A DNA stretch of 64,000 nt from Paraspadella gotoi. Taxonomy: Eukaryota; Chaetognatha. The stretch lies in the NCBI GenBank assembly GCA_051294375.1, contig CM119263.1, positions 2,550,182 through 2,614,181 on the forward strand, written 5' to 3'. Positions 12,959 to 25,000 of this stretch are shown here, piece after piece. A program made the translations under genes and the position numbers. The notes beneath the pieces were generated by a model. That model searched no databases. It had not been told where the DNA came from and was given only the letters and a program-made list of their open reading frames with translations. How positions within the stretch are numbered: the first letter of the stretch is position 1; each line of letters begins with the position of its first letter.

Positions 12959-13241
12959 CCTCATCCCTCGTCGATCCAGTCGCCCCATCCCTCGTCGATC
13001 CAGTAGACCTCATCCTTCGTCGATCCAGTAGACCTCATCCCTCGTCGATCCAGTTATAGACCTCATTCCCTCGTCGCTCCAGTCGCCCTCATCCCTCGTC
13101 GCTCCAGTCGCCCTCATCCCTCGTCGCTCCAGTCGCCCTCATCCCTCGTCGCTCCAGTCGCCCTCATCCTCGTCGCTCCAGTCGCCCTCATCCTCGTCGC
13201 TCCAGGTCGCCCTCATCCCTCGTCGCTCCAGTCGCCCTCAT
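12959..13241. repeat. 25-bp minisatellite derived from the WASF stop region
   Basis: About eleven tandem copies of a 24-28 bp unit; on the plus strand CTCATCCCTCGTCGCTCCAG followed by TCGCC. The copy nearest the gene (13213-13241) is coding: read on the minus strand it gives GDWSDEG and the TGA stop of WASF. The other copies lie in the 3' UTR and repeat the stop codon. Distal copies carry GATCCAG in place of GCTCCAG. The unit is not a multiple of three, so it would not extend the reading frame cleanly. Confidence 0.9.
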
Positions 13242-16200
13242 TGTCGTCGGCGTCTTCATCGCTCTCGCTCTCCTCTATCGCCTTTCTGCGTAATTCAATA
13301 GCGCGGTCCATGATCGCTTGAACGTCGAGTCCTCCGATCGCGCCTGGGCCTGGACGCAGAAAACAAGTTTATCAGTCAGACCCGATCCAATCGAGGATTT
13401 TAAAACCGGCAAGTGAAACTAGGGACAAAATACAACAGCAACTGGCTCAGTTAACCTGGAGGTCGGGCAGCTTGTCTACGAGCCGCCTCTTCTTCCTTCG
13501 CTTCCACGCGTTTCAACTGGATTCCTGTCAGAAAATATTAATGTGTAATTTTCAGTAGAGATAATTTCAAATTAAGAAAAGAAAATAAAAAAACAATTTG
13601 GCATAAACAATGTAATTATAATGAGCATCGTACCTTTTTTGATGGCCTCGAGCAAGTCGCTCCTGGCATCGACATTGGCCCCGCCCTGCGCCGCGGCCGA
13701 AACCTCTTTCAATCCGGCCCTGGCGTGCTCGATCTGCATCTGCATGCTGAGCGACGTCGAGGTCGACGACTGCGATGAGATTGACGCCGTTTCTGACGCC
13801 GCGCCTACAAAGAAAAATATGAGTAGGATTAGCTAAAGGTGAAATCGGCGTTAAGAAAAACTGAGTGAGAGTAATTTTTCCCGCCAAACTTTTGACAAAC
13901 TTTTGACAATTTTAATATCAAAATTTCGAAGAAAAAAAGATACGGGCGGCGTCTTGGAAAAGCTACACAAGTTCAGGGGTCTGATAACTCTTGCGTCATG
14001 ACTTAAAATGAGCTTAAAATGCCCGTAAAAGATGGAGCACAGTTAGGTTTGCTGCCCATAAGCTTTTGGAGTACTTCTAAAAAAATTTTGGCAGAAGGCA
14101 TCTTTTTTGAACGAAATTTTAAATGTTTCGGACGCTTAAATTACAGCATGGATTTTACTTTATTTTATACATATAAGACCCCTTATGGTTGCTCATATGA
14201 TGATAAAATATCAAAAAAATCCTTTGGATAATAAAGTTTAATTTGCATAAAGTAGTGAATTTTACAATTATCTCCTAATTGTTTTTATTCATTTATATTT
14301 TTAAAAAACATACTAGATAGTAAACTGGCATAATTTGGTCAACTGGCGTAATTCGGTTAATCAATCAATCAATCAGACAGATAGAGAGAGAGAAACTTTT
14401 AAAAATTCAAATAAATGTTTCTTTTGATTTTCTTTTTTAAACTAGTTTCCACTTGGACGATTCCATCGAAACTTTATATCTAGCTTAATCACATACTTTC
14501 CTACCCACACCCACACATTTATCTATCCAATTTTTAATAAATATAATTATTATGAATAAATATAAATAAAATATGACTTTTGTTTTTTTCCATTTAAACT
14601 CATTTCCACTCGCACGATTCCATCCAAATTTTATATCCAGCTCAATCACACACTTTCCTACTCACAAACAAAATTTCATTCCAATCTAACCATCCAATCA
14701 CGAGTAATTGGGGTTTAATGCTAAGGGGGAACGGACAGACGGACATCGTTTTTTTGTTGCTTAATTTATCATATTTCTATGTTCTGATATGATTTAGGCG
14801 ATTGCCCGACAACCTTTTATGGTGGAACCGACGGACCGACAAAGTGGATTATAGAGTCGGAATCTTCTGATAAACAGATCCGACTAAAAAACGGTTCGGT
14901 AAAATGAGATTAAAAAAATAGGTATGAGGTTCAAATGAAAAGAAAGATTTAAATAAACTTCTGGCTTTCTCAATTTTTATGACAATTTTATAAAAAAAAG
15001 CAACTACGCGATAACAAATTAATTACCATAGACAATACACAAAGCGCGAGGAAAGGTTTGAGAGATATATATTAATTCGAAAGTCACACAACCTGCAACG
15101 AGTGGGTTGATCGGGGGTGCTGGCGGCGGCGGTGGCGGCGGAGGCGGGGGTGGCGGCGGCGCTCCCGGTATTTTCGATTTGGCGGAGCCGACTGGCGGCG
15201 GGGGGAAGTCGTGAGCGTCGCCGTTGGGCTGTGAGAGTTGTTGCGGCGGCGGAGGCGGCGGGAGTTCGTCGTGCGTCGACGCGCCTCCCGGAGTAAGATT
15301 GTTGACGATCGGCGGAGGCGGCGGCGGCGTATAGGGTCTATGCGAAGCCAGCTTGGCGTCGACGGTGTCGCCTTTGCCGTTGGCCGGAGGAGGGGGCGGC
15401 GGAGGCAGTTCGTCCCTGCCGGTACAGCTTCTCGGCCGCGCGGGCGATCCTCCATTGTAAGACTTGAGCTGCGCCGCGTGAGCTGGGGAGCCGCTTCGAC
15501 CCCCTCCCTGGGAGCCGTAGGGGGCGTGGGGGTGTTTGACGGGGCTTCCACTGGGTGGGGGTGCAGGAGGCGGAGCAGAAGGCCGAGCAGCGGGACTCCC
15601 GCCACCGCCGCCCTGTCCCGTGAGGGAGCGCTGCCTCTCGCGAGGCAAGGCCGAAGTGGGAGTCGCCGATCGATTGTCTGTGGATCCGTAGTGAACCGGG
15701 GAAGAAGAGTTGGTTTGATTGTGTAGAACGCCGTTCTGCAGATGAGACGAGAAAGGCGCCCGCGTGATGGGAACTCCCGGGCCGGCGCCGACATCGCCGC
15801 CGGGCCCGTTGACGGCGGAGGGATGGCCCACAATTCCTCCGGGCCCGCTCCCGCCCAAAGACATTTCCAGGGAGTTGGGTCTGGGGGCATTGTGGAGTGC
15901 ATCTTCGGCGGACTTGCTTCCGGGGTGCGAAGGGGGCAGAGCAACGCGGGAGGCGGGAGCGCCTCCCTTTGACTGAAACTCCACACCTTGCTTCATGGAT
16001 TCCCATTCATCCTTCTTGGATTTTGGACGCTTAATCTTGTCGCCCTGCTTGTTGCGCTCCTTCGCAACCTAAAAAGGAAAGAGTTTGATTAAAAACGACT
16101 GGACAAAAGAGAAGCCGATGTGATAAAAATCGAAAAACCGGGTGAATAATGAAACAGAAAATTTTATTAGAAAAACAGATTTGATGGAAGTTATCGCGAA

Positions 16201-17665
16201 TATTAATTAGTTTATCCGTTTTATTGCAATTGACGCAACGTAAATCCGTTAAACATCAGTCAGTCAAATCGAATGGAACAAGAAAGTTGTAAAATCTTTG
16301 TACACTAAGAAATATTATCAGGTACGTAAATCTTATTGTGTTTTAGTAAAAGTAAAAATTTTGAGCGAATTCACAACTTGTAATAGATTTCAATAGAGCA
16401 CAAAGTTAAAACTGTTCCATTTGTCTAGAATTAGACATCTGTAAACAAATCAAAAATGAAAACACTACAAAACAAAAATTCCCGCAAGGCAAAATTTTAA
16501 AATAAATTTTCCTATAATAAAGACTTCATGATTGAATTAAAAAACAAATATATTTTTGGCATCATTTTTTCATGCGCCTATCAACAGTTCAAACCAATCA
16601 AAATTAACAAAGGATTATAAAGGTTGGTATTGTATATTCGCCACCTCCCTTTAAGTACTGTAAACTTACTTAATTTAAAAACAATTAGAGCTAATTCAAA
16701 TTCTATTCACTTTATAAACATTTTAGAACACTAACAATAATAATAAACAGCACTTTTAAAAAGAGGGGTGGCACAAAAGTGGCGATCCTAGCAGATCGTC
16801 TCAGAGCCTTTACGAACAGCATTTCTCACTTACAGGAAGAATTTCACTTAAATGAAAGTCGTTTTGGTTAAAATCCCAGTCTTCCTAAAATTGATACATT
16901 TAGAAATGTACTGGAATTGTTTTAACTTAAGCTTGTACAAACTTATTATTTTAGCTACTTTGTTGTTTGGTAATTATGATTATTTCTCTCACCTTCTTTT
17001 TGTTCCTTTGCTTTTTCATGTTTTCGACCACATCTTTTTCCATCTCTTGGTACCAGAGTTCGAAAAAATAGAATGGGTCCGTGTAAAACTTGAGTCCGTC
17101 CTTTCCATCTTGCCTGAGAAAAAGAAATTACAAGAAATATCACAAATAGTGCACAAAAAATATGTACATACGAAAAAAATTACTTAGTCTAAAACTTAGA
17201 TCCTACTTTTTAATTCCCAAGGTCAGCGTCGGTATATTATATTATAATACCTGTAGGGGTTGAGTTTATCCAATGCGGGAGGAGCGTCGATACTCAAATA
17301 CTTTTCCCTCATAGCAGTGGGAAGTGTCTCTCGCTTGACGACCTGTTGGTCCGGAGCCGAACCGCTTTTGAAGGGTTTTCGCATCGTGATGTCTTGGAGG
17401 GAGACTGAATCAAAAATAAAATAAAAACATTAACGACGATTCGCTATTAACGTAGAACTCGCAATAAGGATCGTTGCAATCGCAAAGGAAATAACTGGAC
17501 CCATGACAAATTTGGGTACAAAAACAGGATTTAAACATAACAAACATGGCTTAATATAAGAATAAAATATAAGATAAATAAATATACAACTATAAATAAA
17601 AGGGAAAAAAAGAGAAAGAATGAAGGGAAAAGAAAATGCGAAATAAAAGAGAGAAAGTTAAAGAG

Positions 17666-17709
<44 letters not shown>

Positions 17710-18899
17710 CAAAACTTTCAGTTCAGCCGCTGCAGAGCTCAACTCGTATTTGCACCAATTTTTTTTTTTTTGCACCAATTAAGCAGCAATTAAGCAGCAA
17801 CTAAGAAAAAGAAATAAAATGTCTTTTCTATACTATAAACTAATTTTCATATTAAAAAAATCATTATTTATAAAATATAAACAAATAACGTTTGGTGTAT
17901 GACCTCATCAGTTTTAAAGGGCTTTGATGATGAGAATATGCATTTAAATTTTCAGCTTCAAACAATTACAAATAATATTAACAAATCTTAAAAGCATAAG
18001 GATCGTCGCAATCGCATAAGAAAAATCTAGATTGATGACAAATTTTGATACTAAAAAAAAGAAAATTTGATAAAAGAAAATTTATTTTATAAACCGAGGA
18101 AAAAAAAGAAAGAAAAAAAAATTTTTATTGACAAAAAAAAATGGTCAGTAGCTGTATATAAATTTTCAGCTTCATACACCCAAATTTAATCATGAAAAAG
18201 GCGATCTATAATTTGGAACGCCGACGACGACGACGCCACTTATGCGCAAAGCGATTGCGACGATAAAAACGCTGCCGACGACGATTACGCCATTTATGGG
18301 GACCATCGTCCCATAATCGTTACAAGTGATAAATACGATAAATAAAATGAAGGAAACGATATATAATTATAAAAAAAGTTTTAGCTAATAAATATTAAAA
18401 AACTATCAGATTCATTATGAAATTATCAATTTCGAAAGTTCTTGATGATGAGAAGCTAAATTAAATTATCAGCTTCATACAATAGAACACTTTTTCTAAA
18501 AAGGCAATCTATAATGTAGCTAATTTCATTTATAAATTTGGGACGACGGTGACGACCTATATTCGGACCAACGACCCAAAATCATCGCAAGCGATTGCGA
18601 TAATAAAAATGATAACCAACTCTCGCCGAACCTTCTTCGCCCGTGGAATCGAGCTGAGTGACTTTGACCCTCAACGTGTCGATCCGATGCTGCAGGGTGT
18701 TTGCTCGATCGTAAAACTTGGTCGCCTCGGTGGAGAGTTCCGAGAAAATGTCCTCGGCGTGATGGGAGAGAGAAGCTAACTGGCGGATGATGTTGGCGAG
18801 GGAGGCGTTGGTCACGTACTCCAGCTCATTCTGGACTCCCTGGGCAACGGGGACCCGAGACACGTGCACGGGCTCGATCTCTCGTTTGACTAGAGGCAT
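13213..18899 (-). CDS. WASF: WASF / SCAR (WAVE) actin-nucleation promoting factor
   Basis: Subunit of the WAVE regulatory complex; Rac-dependent activator of Arp2/3. Exons: 18899-18632, 17404-17251, 17113-16993, 16068-15093, 13804-13634, 13524-13456, 13349-13213; 1896 nt, 631 residues, phases consistent throughout. The N-terminal SCAR homology domain begins [16 protein letters not shown] and contains [20 protein letters not shown] and, in exon 2, SLQDITMRK. The following block has [14 protein letters not shown]. Exon 4 encodes a basic segment then a long proline-rich region with several poly-Pro runs, the binding site for profilin/SH3 partners. The V region (WH2) reads [19 protein letters not shown], the central helix [20 protein letters not shown], and the acidic tail ends [10 protein letters not shown] with the conserved Trp. 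Introns 1, 3 and 4 are long (about 0.9-1.3 kb) and hold repeats. Confidence 0.97.
13850..15092. repeat. WASF intron 4 with duplicated 157-bp-spaced segment
   Basis: No exon seen. A segment of about 75-90 bp occurs twice in direct orientation, beginning TTTCCACTTGGACGATTCCA at 14446 and TTTCCACTCGCACGATTCCA at 14603, both continuing through TTTATATC(T/C)AGCT(T/C)AATCACA and ACTTTCCTAC. Downstream at about 14728-14744 is AACGGACAGACGGACAT, followed at about 14826 by a related GAACCGACGGACCGAC. This resembles a decayed dispersed repeat; its class is unknown. Confidence 0.6.
16069..16992. other. WASF intron 3
   Basis: About 0.9 kb AT-rich intron bounded by donor GTGAGA (16992) and acceptor TTTTTTAG (16069). 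I see no nested gene or clear repeat. Confidence 0.7.
17673..17702. repeat. (AG)n microsatellite in WASF intron 1
   Basis: About fifteen uninterrupted AG dinucleotides inside a longer purine-rich stretch (17600-17720). Confidence 0.9.
17905..18620. repeat. Cluster of dispersed-repeat copies in WASF intron 1
   Basis: Three related, partly degraded copies sharing GATGATGAGAA, TTTCAGCTTCA(A/T)AC, GGCGATCTATAATTTGGAAC, GCCGACGACGACGACG and GCGATTGCGACGATAAAAA. They lie near 17905-18045, 18150-18285 and 18410-18620. A short motif GGATCGT(T/C)GCAATCGCA occurs at about 17467 and 17999 and in reverse complement near 18251, so the unit may have inverted ends. A further inverted copy lies in the NELFA intron at about 31200-31350. 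No coding capacity. Confidence 0.75.
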
Positions 18900-20574
18900 G
18901 GCGTCGCTTGGGGGGCGGCGGCGAAGTTTCTCGATGGGTCGATCGCGCGGAAATCAGGTCAACGTCATTGGAACGACCATTGCGAGGATGGTCACTCGCT
19001 AGATTGGATCCATGAAATTGAAAACATCTAAAGCAAATGTCAAGAGAATTATGGGGTTATAAAGAATCGATACAAACTGAATAGCTAATTTCTTAACTCA
19101 TTGTAATTAACAAAAGAAATCTTTGCAAACATATTACACGAACGTTATTTTTTCAGTAAAAATCAAACGCTCAATAGCTGAAGCTCATGAACTAGTAACA
19201 AATTTATTGCAGATTTCGAACTTCATAATGTGGTATATCTTTTACAATCAATTAAAGGTTGGGACGACCGGCCTCGGTGGATTTTTTCTGATAAGTTCCG
19301 TATAATGCAAAATTTATTTATCATCATGAGAAATTTTACAAAGTTAAACAATGGGCAACACAATTTCCTTAACAGAAATTCAAAAAACGGACTCCGACAA
19401 CTGCAAAACGCATAATAAGAAAGATTAAAAGATTCAAAATGTCGCTTTCTCTTTTTATTTTATTTGTTTTGAATATGTTTTTGCGCATGCGCCGAGAAAT
19501 GAAATGCTGACTTCATCATTGGATAATCACAAATTATGTTAATGCAAGATCACCGACTTAACTTGGCCAAGTTTGATGTAATCCATTGCTTCGACTTGTC
19601 TTGAATCAGACCTTGCTAGTTGCTAATCTTTAAAGAACAAAAGAACATTATACATATCTTGCTAAGAGATATTTTATTAAAACGTCATTCTGTTGGTAGA
19701 AATGAACAACTGTATACCAAGAAAAAAACGGTCAAGTAGCTAGCTTTTCTGAAATTTTTAAGAATTCCTGAGCCTATTGTAATCGGCTAGACCAGAAAAA
19801 GTTGAAGTCGAATTCAAACAAACTTTAATAAAATATCTCACAATTAAAACGAGCCCCTAGAAGAAGTTCATCTATGACTACTTGGCACGGAAAAAAACCG
19901 AACTTTGGTAATTGGTATACAGGATCCCATTCAAAAAGACTTAATATATAATGGGGGAAAATCGCGTAAAATAGTTGAGCGAGAGAATGCGAGAAAGAGC
20001 GTCATCAAATTAGAGTCGTGTCACGTGACTGGCATGAAAATTAGACTAGTACAAAATTTTTTATACCTGGCTTCAATGAGAATAAAACTGACGTTATTTT
20101 TAGCAATATCAAGTTAAAAAGATTAGGAGCTCAGCTCTATAATAAAGCTGAGCTCCTAATAAATAAGAAAAATTAAAACCTAATTCAACTCATAGAAACA
20201 AAGATTGAAAACAGGAAAAAAAATTGTTTAAAGTTTCTACCTTCAGTTGTCAGGTTGTATCACCCATAATCAAAGCAAACAAACTAACAAAATTAATTGA
20301 TGTATTTTAAGACACCTTAGATAAAAAAAAATCAAATCTACTACAAGCTCCTAGTGATTTTTAGGCAATATATTGGTTGTACCAATTTCATGACATCTTA
20401 TAATTCGCAAAAGAATAGTTTTTCTCCAAGTGTGTTTTGTGTGTATAAAAAGACCAGTAGGAAAGATGAGTGAACGAATAGGATGTAAAATGTACATAGT
20501 ACAACGTACACTAGGTTTTATTATAGTTGATGACTCTCTTTTTAAATTTAATCTCACCATCGTTTCTCAAATCC
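18900..20574. other. Spacer between the two-TM gene and WASF
   Basis: AT-rich and without a supportable exon. The first 100 bp next to the WASF ATG is GC-rich and should hold its 5' UTR. The only clear structure is the perfect 15-bp hairpin at 20122-20160. Confidence 0.55.
20122..20160. repeat. Perfect 15-bp inverted repeat with 9-nt loop
   Basis: ATTAGGAGCTCAGCT at 20122-20136 pairs perfectly with AGCTGAGCTCCTAAT at 20146-20160 around CTATAATAA. It lies about 415 bp downstream of the stop of the minus-strand two-TM gene and is not followed by an obvious T tract. Function unknown; it could be the relic of a small fold-back element. Confidence 0.85.
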
Positions 20575-20955
20575 TTACGGAACGTTAGCATACGTTCTGT
20601 CCCGGTATAAATCTCCCGGCTGCCCGCGACCCGGATATGGTGGAGGCCCCTCTTCTTCTCCAGCTGGGGCCGAAAACTGAGGATGTCCAAACTTTTGAAA
20701 GACTTCATGGAGATGGTCAGCATACACAATTAATGATAAAAGAAGCCCAATAACTCCAATTAAAAGGAAGAAGGTCACTAATGGACTATTGATGGATGGA
20801 TGGCGCAGCATGTACGTTGGGTACATACAGTTTTCCACAAAAGCGATAAAAGTCAGAAAACCACTCGCTATTAAGATGCTTCTTCTGTTGCCTTGAAGAG
20901 CAAAATAAGCTTTTTCGAAGCAACTTCCACAAGTGTCATCGAATTGTTGGTCCAT
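20575..20955 (-). CDS. Small two-TM membrane protein with PPPY motif, unrecognised family
   Basis: Start ATG at 20955 (MDQQFDDTCGSCFEKAYFA) to TAA at 20575, 126 residues, one exon. I do not recognise the family. Two hydrophobic segments are visible: about residues 25-45 (ILIASGFLTFIAFVENC) and 56-76 (LVTFFLLIGVIGLLLSLIVY). The N-terminus has a CxxC pair and the C-terminal tail is proline-rich with PPPYPGRG, a possible WW-domain ligand. The open frame continues upstream of the ATG to 21072, but that part contains AACAA/GTGAGTAT, a good donor, so it is more likely a 5' UTR exon plus intron. The GC-rich codon use of the ATG-initiated part supports real coding. Confidence 0.65.
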   Translation of the reverse strand: MDQQFDDTCGSCFEKAYFALQGNRRSILIASGFLTFIAFVENCMYPTYMLRHPSINSPLVTFFLLIGVIGLLLSLIVYADHLHEVFQKFGHPQFSAPAGEEEGPPPYPGRGQPGDLYRDRTYANVP

Positions 20956-22046
20956 TTTGTAAGCAAATTTTTTAAAACAATTTATCAACCGTTGAGCTGG
21001 AACATATAGCAGTCTGTTATTTGCAACTCGCCTGTAATTTAATTCTTTAAATATACTCACTTGTTGTTTCAATCTTCACTCAAGATAACATCAGTGACGC
21101 ATTTCGAAAAAATCTTTTTTTTATGTTTAACTGAGAAAATCTGATTGTAACGCATCTGCTCGAAGTACATTTCAGCCAAAATCGAACGCAGACAATGCTC
21201 AGTTGAGGCAGAGCCGCTTCAAAGTTGCTGAACTCGAGCACTGGTTTCGACTGAAACTTTTTCTTCGATCCTCCAACTTCACAAACGAATCGATGCATAT
21301 CTTCCTTGTATTTCATGGAAGATTATCCTCGCTTGATATTTTAGAGATTTAGCTAAGCTTAGCAAAATAGAGTATCACCGAGCTAGACAGATTTATTGGT
21401 ACAGGTGTAGTTTCACCTTCTATTTCCAGAAGACAACACTAACGTCCCCCTCCCAAACAGAGAAATAATATTATACTTAAATATTTAAAACTAAATATTT
21501 CTCTACTAAATATTTAAAACAAAAAATATTACAAATAAAATCTTAAATAATTTTATCTAAAAAAATTAAAAATTGAAACAAGTAATTTTGAAATTTTCAT
21601 ATTTAATTTCCAGAGGATTACTGACTTAACTATAATTGATTAATCCTTTCGGCTTTCCAGAAATTTGAGAAAAAATTACGCTGCCTCTATCCATTTCAAA
21701 AATTTTATTAACTTAGCAGTTCTTAAAATAATTCCATATAAATTCCTTACCGAATACTGAAATACATTAATTTAAGACATCTCAATTATAAATCTCATGT
21801 TATTAAAACTTAAGCAATAACCTGTTACGTTTGTACTTACTCTATTTTAGCTACAAAAGAAAAATACACTGCTCATCTTACAGTTACGAGTATAATTAAT
21901 CTTAATTTAAAAATTCTAGCAAAATATTAACATCATCTTGTTATTAATTTAGTTTGTTAAGAAATAACCATGTATATTTTTAAAAATGTATTCTACAATA
22001 ATGCAAACAAATTCATTTTATTTGACAAATTTTACCACCGATGCCA
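20956..22046. other. Spacer downstream of PNISR
   Basis: AT-rich, no supportable gene. It probably holds the 5' leader exon and intron of the two-TM gene (near 20956-21070) and the PNISR 3' UTR. Confidence 0.5.
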
Positions 22047-25000
22047 TTAACGTCTCGACGACGGTGATCTGAAAAAAGAAATTGGAATTGAATTACTTAT
22101 TCTCCAATCTCCAAGTCTAATATTTTAGCATGGCAAAATCTAATAAGTACAAATTATACTTTTCAAGACAGTAATTTTTGTCATAGTTTTAACTTTTCAT
22201 ATTATAAAATATTTTTTAATATTACATCGGAATCAAAACATCTAAATGAAGACGACTTTCAAAAGTCCAAAAACTTCTCCCAATAAAAAGAAAAACATTA
22301 AGACGAAAACCAAGTACCTTGAGCGTCTTGGGGAGGAGGAATGCGACCGTTTCCTGCTTTTCTTCTTCTTTCCTTTTGACTTATGACCGGATTTCTTTCC
22401 TTTCCGACTCTTTCTCGGTTCTTCGTCCTTCGTTGACTCCGATGACGAACCCGAGTTATTGTCCTCGGATTCGCTGTAAACCCGCGTCGAATGCTTGCCG
22501 TTTGCTTTGCTAGAAGAATGATTATTTTTACTAAGTGGCGCGGGTTTTTCTTCCTTCGAATCTGATTTCAGTCGAAGCCTATCGGGCGTTGGAGAACGAC
22601 GTCTTCTCTCCGGAGAAGGAGAACGTCTTCTGCTGGAAGAGGGAGAACGACTCATCTCGGGAGTGGGAGAACGACGCCTGCTGCGAGAGAAATTACGCCT
22701 TTTCTCTGGGGTTTTCGAGCGACGTCTATCGGGTGTGGGTGAACGACGGCGTCTTCTATCAGGAGAGGGAGAGTGACGACGATTGCTTTCATCAGTGGAA
22801 GTACGGCGCCATCTTCTTACAGGCGAGGGAGAATTACGACGCCGCCTATCTGGGGTAGGCGAATGTCGCCGACGTCTTTCGGGAGTCGGTGAACGATGTC
22901 GACGCCTACTCGGAGTAGGTGAACGACGCCGCCTTCTTTCGGGGGTTGGAGAACGATGCCTCCTGGAGGGTGAAGGAGAACGTCTCCTATCATTAACAGG
23001 AGAACGCCTTTTGGTATCTGGGGTTATAGAACGCCGCCGTCTTTCGGTTGATACTGAACGCCTCCTCGGTGAAGAAGAAAGCTTGGGATCAGGAGAGGGA
23101 GAACGACGTCTTTTAACTGCGATGGGAGAGTGTTTCGGTTCGGGAGTCAAGGAGCGCTTCTTTTTCTTGGGAGCAAGAGAGCGCTGCCTTTTCTCCCGAG
23201 AAGGAGAGCGCTGCTTTTTCTCCCGAGAAGGAGAGCGCTGCCTTTTTTCCCGAGAAGGAGAGCGCTGCTTTTTCTCCCGAGAAGGAGAGTGCTGCCTTTT
23301 CTCCCGAGAAGGAGAGCGCTGCTTTTTCTCCCGAGAAGGAGAGCGCTGCTTTTTCTCCCGAGAAGGAGAGCGCTGCTTTTTCTCCCGAGAAGGAGAGCGC
23401 TGCTTTTTTTCATGAACTGGAGAATTCTGCTTCTTTTCATGAGATAGGGAGCGAAGTTTTTTCTCACGAGACAAAGAGCGCCGTTTCTTTTCAGGTACCG
23501 GAGATTTTCTTTCCGGGGTGGGAGAATGCCGGTTTTTCTCACGAGACAGCGAACGATGATGCTTTATCGCTACAGTTGGGGAACGGTCCCTTTCTGGCGG
23601 ACTAATAGAAGCCGGCTTTTTCTCAGGCAAGGGAGATCGAGATTTTTTCTCAGAGGATTTACGTCGGTCTCTGACTGGAATGGGAGAGTGATCTTTTCTC
23701 AATCGATGGGTCTCTGAAGAGTTGCTAACACGACGTTCACGTGAATCCCCGCCAGAGGATTCTTTCTGTCTGTTTCGCTTATCTTCTCTACCGTTCCTAG
23801 ATTCGCTTTCTTCAACCTCCAAACCGTTTCGAAAATTCTCGCGATCTTTATAATCTGAGAGAAAAACCACAAAAATTTTGAAAAACTCTTCCAAAAAAAA
23901 GGGGGGAAATCGCGGGAACGTCATATTGATATACTTACCACCGTTCTTTGATTCAAATTCAGAAACTTGTTTAGCTGCATTGGATCCGGAGATCTCCCTC
24001 TCAGACAGTGCACTGACCCTATGGTCCCGCTTTTCTTCCGAATTTCGCCTCCACGGGTTTTCCTCCTGCGAGTCCTTCTTGCGACGGGCGGCCAGGTCCA
24101 ACTCCTCGTCGGAATCGGGCGGGGATGAGCGGCTGGAGGAAGAGGAAGATGAGCTGGAGGCGGCGTCCTCGGCGTCGCTGCCCGATTCGTAGGTGACGAG
24201 GCCTGAAGAAATATTAAAATCATTTCTTTTTTAATTTTTTAAAAACAGTTACTATTTAAGGAAGATTTATAATAAATAGTCAATCAGAACTACTTTTATT
24301 TAAAAAATGAGATTGATAACAATATATCACAAACTGACAGAGCCAAAATAAAAATAATTAATTTTTCTTGCAATACTGTACTTCAACTTATTATCTTTCA
24401 AAATATACAATCCTTAAACAAATTAGTATTTTAGGATAGACAGTCTCCTTCCAATATTAAAATCTTAACGGTACTATAGACTGATCGCGGAGCAAGTAGA
24501 TGCTTACCCGACATCCCCGCATTCGACCGGGAAGTCAAGGTAGATGTTTGTTTGCCTTTAGACTGAAGTTTCGCTGCGGAATATTAACGAGGGAAAGTTG
24601 ACACCGACGAGAGGCCGAGACGAAGATGGAACGGAAGAAGTTCTTTGGGCACAAAGGGACCAAAGGCTTTCAACCGACATCCACGAGACGACGCGTCATA
24701 CACACCTTCTTTGAGTTTTTCTCTCGAAAATACCTCCTCGGCGATGGAGCGCATTTCGGAGTCGGTGACATCGAGAAGGATCTCGGTCAACATCCTGCGG
24801 ACTCTCAATGCCTGAATGCCGCAAATGACGAGCGTCAATATTTTCTCTTTTTTTTTTAATAAATCTCACTATTAACCCTACAACAACCTGGAAATAACTA
24901 AAAAATAAAAAGGGTGGGTAAACTTCCTACCGAAATGTCTTCCTTACCAACTCTTCCTCGGTGACGGCTTCGATGTCTCCCTCGCTTCCCGCCTCCTCCT

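Noticed and set aside
13000-13240. CRISPR-like array
   Set aside because: The units are contiguous without spacers, and the context is a eukaryotic gene end.
13213-13241. WASF protein extending into the minisatellite as repeated acidic motifs
   Set aside because: The TGA is in phase right after DWSDEG, and the unit length of 25 bp breaks frame in each copy.
15238-15972. Open frames rich in Arg opposite WASF exon 4
   Set aside because: Shadows of the proline/glycine-rich coding strand; WASF homology and splice phase are decisive.
20956-21072. Upstream extension of the two-TM protein (KQQVSIFKELNYRR...)
   Set aside because: It contains a strong donor GTGAGTAT, lacks an ATG of its own, and has AT-rich codons; more likely leader plus intron.
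22535-23447. Plus-strand frames with repeated EGERCFFSR or RRRALLFLP
   Set aside because: Antisense shadows of the PNISR RS-repeat region.
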